A stretch of DNA of 8,733 nt from the NCBI GenBank assembly GCA_017467745.1, contig JAFUKV010000256.1, positions 1-8,733 of the forward strand. The letters run 5' to 3'. The notes below the pieces were generated by a model, which worked only from the letters and a program-made list of their open reading frames with translations, did not search any database and was not told the DNA's origin. Shown in pieces: positions 1-6,913 of this stretch. This stretch comes from Bacteroidaceae bacterium. Lineage in GTDB: Bacteria; Bacteroidota; Bacteroidia; Bacteroidales; CHK158-818. Made by a program: the position numbers and the translations under genes. Numbering within the stretch: position 1 is the stretch's first letter; every line of letters starts with the position of its first letter.

Positions 1-644
1 GTTGCCCTGACAACACTCAAATCCCAATTATCTTTAAATTGATACGTCTTAATAGGCTTATTATCGGTATGGCCTTCTATAAACACATCTATCTCACTTT
101 GTTTTTTCAAGACTTCCGCCAACTTAGCCAAAGCCTCTTTACCCCGATCGTCTACTTTGGCGCTACCCGACTTAAACAATAACTTGTCAGACATCGCCAC
201 ATACACTTTTCCGTTTTTCTGCGTAACGCTTAACTCATCGCTGCTAAAACCCATCAAAGCGTCTTTTACGCTCGCCAACAACATGTTCACTTTTTCGTTT
301 TGAGCATTAATCATCGCTTGCAAATCATTAATAGTAGCCTCACGATCTTTCAGTTGATCCATCTTTTCTTTCAACTGCAAACTTAACTTCTCATGCTCGG
401 AAATATTAGAATTTAACAATCCCCGATACTCGCGAATTACTTTTCCTTGCGCCGCCGTATCCCGTTCGAGATGTTTTATTTGTTCTGACGTTTCTTTTTG
501 CAATTGTTCCAAATCTTGCTTTAATGAACGGCTGTAATCCAACGCTTCCAACCGTCCGGTCTCAGCCTCCATATATTTCTTTTTTGTAACACAAGATGTC
601 GAAAACAAGAATACCATTATCGAGAAAAACATTAATCTTTTCAT
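1..644 (-). CDS. OmpA-family lipoprotein with coiled coil (3' end beyond window)
   Basis: This is the N-terminal 214 codons of a gene read leftward; the C-terminus lies outside the window. The protein starts MKRLMFFSIM, has a hydrophobic signal segment (about residues 4-17), and has a lipobox-like STSC ending at Cys18, so it is a predicted lipoprotein. The residues after Cys18 are VTKKK rather than an acidic surface-export signal, so I infer a periplasm-facing anchor. Residues of about 25-125 are rich in E, K, Q and L with a heptad-like pattern, suggesting a coiled coil. From about 148 an OmpA C-terminal domain begins: LLFKSGSAKV near 155-164, then EGHTDN at 190-195 and NWDLSVVRA at 206-214. 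The Asp and Arg of the last motif are the usual peptidoglycan-contacting residues in this family. The likely role is linking an envelope layer to peptidoglycan. The start is supported by a Shine-Dalgarno-like GAGG six bases upstream. The exact partner or function is unknown. Confidence 0.9.
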   Translation of the reverse strand, partial: MKRLMFFSIMVFLFSTSCVTKKKYMEAETGRLEALDYSRSLKQDLEQLQKETSEQIKHLERDTAAQGKVIREYRGLLNSNISEHEKLSLQLKEKMDQLKDREATINDLQAMINAQNEKVNMLLASVKDALMGFSSDELSVTQKNGKVYVAMSDKLLFKSGSAKVDDRGKEALAKLAEVLKKQSEIDVFIEGHTDNKPIKTYQFKDNWDLSVVRA

Positions 645-650
645 AAACTT

Positions 651-654
651 CCTC
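651..654 (-). promoter_or_regulatory. Shine-Dalgarno-like site of the OmpA-family gene
   Basis: Read on the minus strand, GAGG within AAGAGGAAG lies six bases before the ATG at 644. It supports that start codon. It stands out because the other genes in the window have A-rich or T-rich leaders with no clear Shine-Dalgarno, as is usual in Bacteroidota. Confidence 0.5.
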
Positions 655-673
655 TTTTTATTTCAATTTGATG

Positions 674-681
674 CAAATTTA
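674..681 (-). promoter_or_regulatory. Candidate -7 element for the OmpA-family gene
   Basis: The minus-strand sequence TAAATTTG matches the Bacteroides -7 consensus TAnnTTTG exactly. It would start transcription near 667 and leave a leader of about 22 bases before the ATG. No TTTG is visible at the expected -33 distance, so only half of the promoter is supported. A short inverted repeat (AATTTG-ATG-CAAATT, 665-679) overlaps the box. Confidence 0.45.
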
Positions 682-760
682 TAATAAAAATCGACAGAAT
701 AATACACATAAATATTATTTATTTTTCAGATTCTAAATAATATACGAAAAACCTCACAGT

Positions 761-791
761 TTTGTCTAATAATAAAAATAGTGTAATTTAG
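761..791 (+). promoter_or_regulatory. Candidate Bacteroides-type promoter of the GlmU-like gene
   Basis: TTTG at 761-764 and TAATTTAG at 784-791 are separated by 19 bases, fitting the Bacteroides -33/-7 arrangement. The -7 box differs from TAnnTTTG at one position. Transcription would start near 798, giving an untranslated leader of about 43 bases. The two parts occur at the right spacing, upstream of a gene that needs its own promoter because the gene to its left is divergent. Confidence 0.55.
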
Positions 792-840
792 CGGCACGAA
801 TAACAAAAGTTGCCACAAACGACCTAAATTTTCAAAAAAA

Positions 841-2034
841 ATGCAGAATATTATACTCTTTGATAGTCCGGAAATACATCAGAATCTATTACCTCTGACT
901 TTTACCCGTCCTATCGCCGACTTACGCGTCGGAATACTTACTATTCGAGAAAAATGGGAACGCCGATTACCGGGAAACTATTCGTACCTGACCGAACAAT
1001 ATCTCAGTAAAAAATATGCTGTACATACAGAAAAGTGCAACCTCTTTATAGCAGGTCACATATTGCCGACAGAAGAATTAATAGAAACCGCCGTAAACCT
1101 GCAACCGGGAGAAGCATGTAAATCCGGCGACAAAACAATTCTCTACAAAGGTGCTATCGACGAATTTCTGAAACAGCAATATTCCCGATCCATTGAATAT
1201 GAGCAACCTTTCTGCTGCATAGAAATGCTTTACGACATTTTTATGAAAAACGAAACAGCGATAGAACAGGATTTTCGCCTGATTACGACAGGGCGAAAAT
1301 CCGCACCGCTCAGCCCTACTAACACCGTTATAGGAGAGCACGCATACCCTGACGGACTATCCAAAATCTTCATAGAAGATGGCGCTACTGTTGAATGCTG
1401 TTCGTTGAACCTGACAGAAGGTCCTATATACATCGGCAAAGATGCCGAACTGATGGAAGGATGTTGCATCCGCGCCCCGTTTGCAGCATGCGAACACTCT
1501 GTGGCAAAAATGGGTTGCAAAATCTACGGAGCTACTACGCTCGGCCCTTACTGTAAGGTGGGCGGAGAATTAAGCAATGTAGTGATGACGGGATACTCGA
1601 ACAAAGCGCACGACGGATTTTTAGGAAACGCCGTTATCGGCGAATGGTGCAATCTCGGAGCCGGAACAACAGCCTCGAACCTGAAAAACGATTACACGGA
1701 AATAAAACTTTGGCACTATCCCTCTCACCGTTTTTTACGTACAGGACTTCAATTTTGCGGCCTTATCATGGGCGACCATTCAAAAGCCGGCATAAACTGT
1801 ATGTTCAACACCGCTACGGTAATTGGCGTAGGTGTTAATATATACGGAGCAGGATTTCCCCGTAATTTTGTCGCATCATTCAGCGAAGGAGGAACTTCCG
1901 GATTCACCGATGTCGCTTTAAATAAATTTTTCGCTACGGCAGAAAAAATGATGATTCGCCGTAATCGGCAATTGACAGAGATAGACAAAGAAATATTCGA
2001 ATCTATTTACAACCAAGCAGAAAATTTCAAATAA
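841..2034 (+). CDS. GlmU-like putative sugar nucleotidyltransferase/acyltransferase (Bacteroidota alternative form)
   Basis: This 397-residue protein resembles the alternative GlmU-like family of Bacteroidota, proposed to make UDP-N-acetylglucosamine for cell wall and glycan synthesis in the cytoplasm. The N-terminal third carries the family signature LPLTFTRPIADLRVGILTI (about residues 17-34) and EKWE (37-40). The canonical GlmU pyrophosphorylase motif (LAAGxGTRM-like) is absent. From about 162 to 345 it has hexapeptide-type repeats of a left-handed beta-helix: IGEHA, IFIEDGATVE, IYIGKDAELMEGCCI, AVIGEWCNLGAGTTASNLKNDY. This is the fold of the acetyltransferase half. SNKAHDGFLG (253-262) sits where GlmU proteins carry their catalytic His region. 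The tail (about 365-397) is helical. The ATG at 841 is the first in frame and gives the N-terminus expected for the family. It is monocistronic, between a divergent neighbour and a strong terminator. The family assignment is confident; the substrate is inferred. Confidence 0.85.
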   Translation: MQNIILFDSPEIHQNLLPLTFTRPIADLRVGILTIREKWERRLPGNYSYLTEQYLSKKYAVHTEKCNLFIAGHILPTEELIETAVNLQPGEACKSGDKTILYKGAIDEFLKQQYSRSIEYEQPFCCIEMLYDIFMKNETAIEQDFRLITTGRKSAPLSPTNTVIGEHAYPDGLSKIFIEDGATVECCSLNLTEGPIYIGKDAELMEGCCIRAPFAACEHSVAKMGCKIYGATTLGPYCKVGGELSNVVMTGYSNKAHDGFLGNAVIGEWCNLGAGTTASNLKNDYTEIKLWHYPSHRFLRTGLQFCGLIMGDHSKAGINCMFNTATVIGVGVNIYGAGFPRNFVASFSEGGTSGFTDVALNKFFATAEKMMIRRNRQLTEIDKEIFESIYNQAENFK

Positions 2035-2080
2035 AAACAAAGAACATTTAGACAAAAATAAACTTCACCCAAACCTAAAA

Positions 2081-2120
2081 TAAAAATAATCCGGTAGCAA
2101 TTACCGGATTATTTTTATTT
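2081..2120 (+). terminator. Strong rho-independent terminator after the GlmU-like gene
   Basis: A perfect hairpin has a CCGGTA/TACCGG core (2091-2096 with 2102-2107) around the loop GCAAT. It is extended by uninterrupted A-T pairing between 2078-2090 and 2108-2120, about 19 base pairs in all. The 3' arm is the T-rich tract itself. It lies about 45 bases past the stop of the GlmU-like gene and separates it from the hexuronate operon. Confidence 0.9.
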
Positions 2121-2228
2121 CATTTACTTGAAATCTTTTTCTTTCAAACCCTAACACAGTGTAATAAAATATATTTCTATATTTCTCAACATAAGAAATA
2201 ACGCACACAAGAGATAACAGGAATAAAC

Positions 2229-2246
2229 AATGAAAAAATTTTCATT
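2229..2246. repeat. AT-rich inverted repeat upstream of the hexuronate operon
   Basis: AATGAAAA and TTTTCATT are perfect 8-base arms around a central AA, ending six bases before the GC-rich palindrome at 2253. Its closeness to the promoter makes a regulatory role possible, but such AT-only symmetry arises easily by chance here. A second weak AT hairpin (AAATATA-TTTC-TATATTT, 2167-2184) lies further upstream. Apart from these I see nothing recognisable between 2121 and 2252. Confidence 0.3.
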
Positions 2247-2252
2247 TTTATC

Positions 2253-2270
2253 TCCGTGTACGTGCACGGA
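2253..2270. promoter_or_regulatory. Palindromic candidate operator of the hexuronate operon
   Basis: TCCGTGTACGTGCACGGA is an 18-base palindrome with 16 of 18 positions symmetric and a central ACGT. It is strikingly GC-rich within a very AT-rich spacer. It ends 14 bases before the -7 box at 2285 and covers the place where the -33 element would be. An even palindrome with a central CG is typical of LacI-family operators, so a hexuronate-responsive regulator of that kind is a reasonable guess. No regulator gene is present in the window to confirm this. Confidence 0.55.
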
Positions 2271-2284
2271 ATAATTTTTTTTTA

Positions 2285-2292
2285 TACTTTTG
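2285..2292 (+). promoter_or_regulatory. Consensus -7 element of the hexuronate operon promoter
   Basis: TACTTTTG matches TAnnTTTG exactly. Transcription would begin near 2299, about 38 bases before the uxaC ATG. No TTTG lies 19-21 bases upstream; that position is inside the palindrome at 2253-2270, so the promoter may depend on, or be blocked by, a protein bound there. Confidence 0.55.
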
Positions 2293-2336
2293 GCTCGTTA
2301 AAAAGACAAATAACCACCTTTGTTAATCTTGAAAAC

Positions 2337-3740
2337 ATGGCAACATTCATACATTCCGATTTCATGCTAAACAACGACGCAGCAGTAGAACTTTATCACA
2401 AACATGCCGCAAAGATGCCTATTATAGATTACCATTGTCATTTAGACCCTCGCCAAATTGCCGAAAACCACAGATTTCGCAACCTAACGGAAGTATGGCT
2501 TGGGGGCGATCATTACAAATGGCGGGCAATGCGAGCCAACGGCATAGATGAATCATACATTACAGGCGACAAACCGGATTATGAGAAATTCAAAAAATGG
2601 GCGGCAACTATTCCATACACCATGCGTAATCCTCTATACCATTGGACACACATGGAACTATCTCGAATATTCGGCATCGACAAAATATTAAAACCGGAAA
2701 CAGCCGAAGAGATTTACAATGAATGTACCGCAAAATTACAAACGGAAGAATTTCGTGCACAGTCTATTATGAAACGATGTAACGTAGAAATAGTATGCAC
2801 AACCGACGATCCCGCCGACACGCTTGAATATCACAAAACAACAAAGCAAAACCCATTCGGCGTAAAAGTGCTTCCGGCATGGCGTCCCGATAAAGCGTTA
2901 GCTATTGAAAACCCGCAAACCTATAATTCATACATAGATAAACTAAGCGAGGTTTCCAGAATAGACATACACAATTATGAAACGTTATTAGACGCACTAA
3001 ATAAACGACATGATTTTTTCGCGTCTATGGGTTGCAAACTATCTGATCATGGGCTCGACACATTTTTCTCAGAAAATTACACGTATAGCGATATAGAAAA
3101 AATTTTCGCATCGGTACGCTCCGGACAAACCCCATCGTCGCAAAACATCGCCGTATTTAAAAGCGGACTGCTGCACGATTTGGCGGTAATGGACGCTGAA
3201 AAAGGCTGGGCGCAGCAATATCACATCGGGCCGCTCCGCAACAACAATACGCGGATGTTCAAGCAAATAGGGGCAGACACTGGATTTGACGCAATTAACG
3301 ACTTACCTTGTGCAGAAGCGGGACACCGATTTTTCGACCGCTTGGCGCAAATCGGTAAATTGACAAAAACAATCGTTTACAATCTGAACCCGAAAGACAA
3401 CGAAGTTTTAGCGACTATGGCCAATACATTCAACGACGGTTCTATACCCGGTATGATGCAATACGGTGCTGGATGGTGGTTTCTCGACCAAGAAGACGGC
3501 ATGCGAAAACAACTGAATACACTCTCTAATCAAGGACTGTTAAGCCGGTTTGTAGGTATGCTGACAGACTCACGCAGCTTTTTATCGTATCCGCGCCACG
3601 AATATTTCCGCCGGATACTTTGCAACCTTTTGGGAGAGGACATAGAAAACGGAAAATTACCTGTTTCTGAGATGGATTTTATAGGACAAATGGTAGAAAA
3701 CATCTGCTACCGCAACGCTAAACAATATTTTAATTTTTAA
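2337..3740 (+). CDS. uxaC: Glucuronate (uronate) isomerase
   Basis: This 467-residue cytoplasmic enzyme converts D-glucuronate to D-fructuronate, and in the same family D-galacturonate to D-tagaturonate (EC 5.3.1.12). It is an amidohydrolase-like barrel. Visible hallmarks are the metal-site HxH in IIDYHCHLDP (His33 and His35), NHRFRNLTEVWLGGDHYKWRAMR just after, CTTDDP at 154-159, VLPAWRPD, the block WAQQYHIGPLRNNNTRMF, and the C-terminal TDSRSFLSYPRHEYFRR (410-426). The length matches E. coli UxaC (about 470). An in-frame GTG at 2256 would add 27 residues, but they do not resemble the family and the candidate -7 box lies inside that extension, so I chose the ATG at 2337 (MATFIHSDF). It is the first gene of the operon, and its stop overlaps the next start. 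Confidence 0.96.
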   Translation: MATFIHSDFMLNNDAAVELYHKHAAKMPIIDYHCHLDPRQIAENHRFRNLTEVWLGGDHYKWRAMRANGIDESYITGDKPDYEKFKKWAATIPYTMRNPLYHWTHMELSRIFGIDKILKPETAEEIYNECTAKLQTEEFRAQSIMKRCNVEIVCTTDDPADTLEYHKTTKQNPFGVKVLPAWRPDKALAIENPQTYNSYIDKLSEVSRIDIHNYETLLDALNKRHDFFASMGCKLSDHGLDTFFSENYTYSDIEKIFASVRSGQTPSSQNIAVFKSGLLHDLAVMDAEKGWAQQYHIGPLRNNNTRMFKQIGADTGFDAINDLPCAEAGHRFFDRLAQIGKLTKTIVYNLNPKDNEVLATMANTFNDGSIPGMMQYGAGWWFLDQEDGMRKQLNTLSNQGLLSRFVGMLTDSRSFLSYPRHEYFRRILCNLLGEDIENGKLPVSEMDFIGQMVENICYRNAKQYFNF

Positions 3741-4783
3741 TGATGAAAAAAGTAGTTACTTTCGGTGAAATCATGATGCGCTTAGCAACACCCGGTTACG
3801 AACGGTTTTGCCAAGCCAATCAATTTAACATATCATTCGGCGGAGGCGAAGCCAACGTTGCCGTATCATTAGCCAACTACGGTATCGAAACGGAATTTGT
3901 AACCCGCTTACCCCAAAACGACTTAGCGGCGAGCTGCGTAAAAGAGCTCCGCAAATACAGTGTCGGAACCTCTCATATCATATACGGAGGCGAACGTCTG
4001 GGCATCTACTTTTTAGAAACCGGAGCGGTAGCACGTGCCAGCAAGGTGATTTATGACCGTGCGCACTCGTCCGTTTCTGAAATTCAACCGGGTATGATCG
4101 ACTGGGACAAAACGTTTGAAAATGCCGGATGGTTTCACTGGACGGGCATCACACCCGCCATTAGTCAAGGAGCAGCCGAAGTCTGCCGAGAAGCGATAAC
4201 AGAAGCTCGCAAACGTGGTATCACTGTATCGTGCGACTTAAACTACCGAAAGAATTTATGGAAATACGGAAAAACGGCTTCTGAAATCATGCCCGATCTG
4301 GTAGCCGGCTGCGACATCATTTTAGGAAATGAAGAGGATGCTGAAAAGGTTTTCGGTATCAAACCCGAACAATTTGATGCCACTCGCACGGGTGGCGATG
4401 TAGACGCAGCTTCGTTCGAAAGCGTATGTCGGCAACTATCCATGAAATTTCCCCAAGCTCAAAAAATAATCATTACCTTACGAGGATCTATCAACGCCAA
4501 TCACAACACATGGGGAGGCGTATTGTGGGACGGTAAAAAACTTTACCTATCACCCCGTTACGACATTACTCACATTGTTGACAGAGTGGGCGGAGGCGAC
4601 TCGTTCATGGGAGGTCTGATTTACGGCCTTCTCTCTTATCCGGAAAACGATCAAAAGGCGCTGAACTTCGCTGTGGCGGCTTCATGCCTGAAACACACCA
4701 TTTACGGAGACTTCAACATGGTTACGGTTAAAGAAGTGGAAAACCTAATGGGTGGAGACGCTTCCGGACGTGTATCTCGATAA
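3740..4783 (+). CDS. kdgK: 2-dehydro-3-deoxygluconokinase (PfkB family)
   Basis: This ATP-dependent cytoplasmic kinase phosphorylates 2-keto-3-deoxygluconate to KDPG (EC 2.7.1.45). The 347-residue PfkB/ribokinase fold starts KKVVTFGEIMMRLA. The substrate-side glycine motif FGGGEANVAVSLANYG is at about 33-48, and the PfkB signature DRVGGGDSF is at 281-289 with Asp287 as the expected catalytic base. The first Gly-Ala-Gly-Asp position reads GGGD rather than GAGD, a tolerated variant. The ATG at 3740 overlaps the uxaC stop by one base (TAATG), and a second ATG follows at 3743; either could be used, which would change the protein by one Met. The overlap suggests translational coupling. The specific substrate is inferred from the pathway context, since PfkB kinases look alike, but here it is well supported by the neighbours. 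Confidence 0.92.
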   Translation: MMKKVVTFGEIMMRLATPGYERFCQANQFNISFGGGEANVAVSLANYGIETEFVTRLPQNDLAASCVKELRKYSVGTSHIIYGGERLGIYFLETGAVARASKVIYDRAHSSVSEIQPGMIDWDKTFENAGWFHWTGITPAISQGAAEVCREAITEARKRGITVSCDLNYRKNLWKYGKTASEIMPDLVAGCDIILGNEEDAEKVFGIKPEQFDATRTGGDVDAASFESVCRQLSMKFPQAQKIIITLRGSINANHNTWGGVLWDGKKLYLSPRYDITHIVDRVGGGDSFMGGLIYGLLSYPENDQKALNFAVAASCLKHTIYGDFNMVTVKEVENLMGGDASGRVSR

Positions 4784-4800
4784 ATAAAACACACAAAAAT

Positions 4801-5481
4801 ATGGCCAGATTTTCACGAATAAAAGTAGCGCAAACAATGCAAGATACCGGTATGATTCCGGTTTTCTACCACAAAAACGCAGAAACATGTAAACAAGTTA
4901 TAATGGCTTGTTACAAAGGAGGCGTCAGAGTTTTTGAATTTACCAATCGAGGAGACTTCGCACACGAAGTATTTGCCGAACTGAACAAATGGGCGGCGGT
5001 ATCCTGTCCCGACATGATATTGGGCGTAGGGTCAGTAGTAGACTCCGGCACAGCATCGTTATACCTTCAATTAGGAGCGAATTTCATCGTATCTCCTATT
5101 TTGGATGAAGAAACCGCCCGCGTATGTAATCGCCGGAAAGTAGCATGGAGTCCGGGATGCGGTTCTCTAAACGATATTTCGCACGCAGAAGAATTAGGTG
5201 CAGAAATCGTAAAAATATTTCCCGGTTCATCCGTCGGAGGGGCGGAATTCGTAAAAGCCGTCAAAGGTCCCTGCCCGTGGAGCAGCATTATGCCTACCGG
5301 AGGCGTAGAGCCTACCGAAGAGAACCTCAGCAAATGGTTCAATGCCGGCGTTTGTTGCGTAGGTATGGGTTCCAAACTGTTTCCTGCAACGATTATATCC
5401 TCTTGCAATTGGGAATATATAACCGATAAATGCAAAGAAGTTTTGGACATCATAGCACTTTTACGAAAAAACAAATTATAA
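4801..5481 (+). CDS. kdgA: KDPG aldolase (2-dehydro-3-deoxyphosphogluconate aldolase / KHG aldolase family)
   Basis: This class I aldolase cleaves KDPG to pyruvate and glyceraldehyde-3-phosphate, the last step of hexuronate breakdown (EC 4.1.2.14). At 226 residues it is slightly longer than E. coli Eda. The active site is intact: Glu46 and Arg50 in RVFEFTNRGD, the Schiff-base Lys138 in EIVKIFPG, and the phosphate-binding PTGGVEP and GMGSKLF segments. ILGVGSVVDS and NFIVSPILDEE form the expected middle barrel strands. It starts 17 bases after kdgK with an A-rich, Shine-Dalgarno-free leader. Sequence alone does not separate KDPG from KDPGal aldolases; the operon points to KDPG. The alternative symbol is eda. 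Confidence 0.93.
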   Translation: MARFSRIKVAQTMQDTGMIPVFYHKNAETCKQVIMACYKGGVRVFEFTNRGDFAHEVFAELNKWAAVSCPDMILGVGSVVDSGTASLYLQLGANFIVSPILDEETARVCNRRKVAWSPGCGSLNDISHAEELGAEIVKIFPGSSVGGAEFVKAVKGPCPWSSIMPTGGVEPTEENLSKWFNAGVCCVGMGSKLFPATIISSCNWEYITDKCKEVLDIIALLRKNKL

Positions 5482-5514
5482 AATCATCACTTATTTTTAT
5501 TTTAAACTTTATCC

Positions 5515-6903
5515 ATGAACACGCTTAACGCAATAAACGAAAAAATAGGGCATTATCGTTGGCGCATTTGCGCATTGGTATTTTTTGCCACAACAATCAA
5601 CTACTTAGACCGTAATGTTCTGGGTCTTCTGAAAATGACCCTTACCGAGGAATTACAATGGACGGAAACCGATTTCGCCCATATCGTTATGGTATTTCAA
5701 TTGGCTTACGCCGTAGGGTTATTAGGCATCGGCGGCGTTATCGACAAAATCGGTACGAAAGCAGGATACGCCGCTTCTCTTTTAGGATGGAGCTTCGCCG
5801 CTATGGGACACGCTTTGGCTCGCACCACTTTCGGTTTCGGCGTTGCCAGAGCCGCATTGGGAGTAACAGAAGCCGGAAACTTTCCTGCCGCCAATAAAGC
5901 CGTAGCCGAATGGTTTCCCAAAAAAGAGAGGGCTTTGGCAACAGGCATATACAACTCCGGATGTAATATAGGCGCAATAGTAGCGCCGCTAACGGTTCCT
6001 TTCATTGCCGAACAATGGGGTTGGCAATGGGCTTTCATTCTTACAGGGGCTATCGGTCTTATCTGGATTGTTTTTTGGTACACGTCATATTCTTCTCCCG
6101 AAAAGAAATTAGAAAAAGGCTCATTATCGAAAGCGGAATACGACTACATACATAGCGATAAAGACGAGGCATATGAAGATGCTCCGCAGACAGAAAAAGA
6201 ACACGTCAGTTGGTTTAAATTATTCAAATACAGACAAACTTGGTCATTCTTTTTCGGTAAATTCCTAACTGACCCGATTTGGTGGTTCTTTATTTTCTGG
6301 CTACCGGCCTTCTTAGACGGCGAAAATGCCCGTAAATTAGAAGCATTCGAAGCCTTGTATCCAAACGGAGCTCCGGAAGGCATAGAACCGGGCGTTATCA
6401 GTTGGCCGCTGGCAGTAGCCGTAGTATATACGGTTTCTACCATAGGTAGCATTTTCGGGGGATGGTTACCCGAACATTTCATCAATCGGGGTATGAATGC
6501 AAACAAAGCGCGCAAACTATCTATGTTTATCTATGCGCTATTGCCCATTACCGTACTTTTCGCCCAAACGTTAGGGCAAATTCATACATGGTACGCTGTG
6601 GCGGTTATTAGCATCGGTTGTGCGGCGCATCAAGCATGGAGCGCAAACATATATACCACCGTGTCAGATATGTTTCCTAAAAAAGCGGTTGCTTCGGTAT
6701 CGGGAATCGGCGGAATGGCCGGAGCCGTTGGCGGTATGCTGATAGCATGGGGAACCGGAATACTGTTAGATCATTTCAAAGCTCTCGGAGAGATAGAAAC
6801 AGGCTATGGCATCATTTTCGTCGTATGCGCTCTGGCATACATCGTAGCATGGTGTTTAATGCACCTGTTAGTCCCGAGATTCAAACAAATAACCGACTTG
6901 TAA
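5515..6903 (+). CDS. exuT: MFS hexuronate transporter, ExuT-like (anion:cation symporter family)
   Basis: This 462-residue inner-membrane transporter has about twelve predicted membrane spans. The first span holds the family motif TINYLDRNVLG (27-37). The loop after TM2 is IDKIGTKAGY, and the TM4 region has RAALGVTEAGNFPAANKAVAEWFPKKERALATGIYNSG, both typical of the ACS family that includes ExuT and galactonate/glucarate carriers. A charged central loop (about 192-240) separates the halves. The second half has WFFIFWLPAFL, then NIYTTVSDMFPKKAVASVSGIGGMAGAVGG (378-407). The stretch at about 268-295, rich in E and P, makes a rather long loop between spans. It lies 33 bases after kdgA, the largest gap in the operon, without a recognisable promoter or terminator. 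Uptake of glucuronate and/or galacturonate is inferred from the family and the neighbours. Confidence 0.88.
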   Translation: MNTLNAINEKIGHYRWRICALVFFATTINYLDRNVLGLLKMTLTEELQWTETDFAHIVMVFQLAYAVGLLGIGGVIDKIGTKAGYAASLLGWSFAAMGHALARTTFGFGVARAALGVTEAGNFPAANKAVAEWFPKKERALATGIYNSGCNIGAIVAPLTVPFIAEQWGWQWAFILTGAIGLIWIVFWYTSYSSPEKKLEKGSLSKAEYDYIHSDKDEAYEDAPQTEKEHVSWFKLFKYRQTWSFFFGKFLTDPIWWFFIFWLPAFLDGENARKLEAFEALYPNGAPEGIEPGVISWPLAVAVVYTVSTIGSIFGGWLPEHFINRGMNANKARKLSMFIYALLPITVLFAQTLGQIHTWYAVAVISIGCAAHQAWSANIYTTVSDMFPKKAVASVSGIGGMAGAVGGMLIAWGTGILLDHFKALGEIETGYGIIFVVCALAYIVAWCLMHLLVPRFKQITDL

Positions 6904-6913
6904 AAATTACAAC

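Noticed and set aside
2081..2120. Bidirectional terminator for convergent genes
   Set aside because: The stem is symmetric enough to act both ways, but the gene to the right is on the plus strand, so only the GlmU-like transcript needs it.
2167..2184. AT-only hairpin AAATATA-TTTC-TATATTT
   Set aside because: It is weakly stable, has no GC pairs and lies in very AT-rich sequence; it is likely chance and not a terminator.
2230..2274. Short frame encoding MKKFSFLSPCTCTE, a possible leader peptide
   Set aside because: It lies upstream of the predicted transcription start (about 2299), overlaps the palindrome and has no supporting attenuator structure.
2256..2336. In-frame GTG start giving uxaC a 27-residue N-terminal extension
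   Set aside because: The extension has no family similarity, contains the candidate -7 box and lies over the palindrome; the ATG at 2337 gives the normal UxaC length and N-terminus.
5145..5429. Plus-strand alternative frame in kdgA encoding a very Arg-rich product
   Set aside because: The Arg-rich composition is typical of a shifted reading of a coding gene, and the real frame carries all the catalytic residues.
5067..5474. Minus-strand open frame of 135 codons inside kdgA
   Set aside because: It lies wholly antisense to an intact, well-conserved aldolase and its product has no recognisable domain; it follows the codon phase of the real gene.
5706..6083. Minus-strand open frame of 125 codons inside the transporter gene (and a similar one at 6144-6515)
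   Set aside because: These are antisense to a convincing MFS protein, with odd composition (many Pro, Ala and Ile) and no start signal; they are chance frames.
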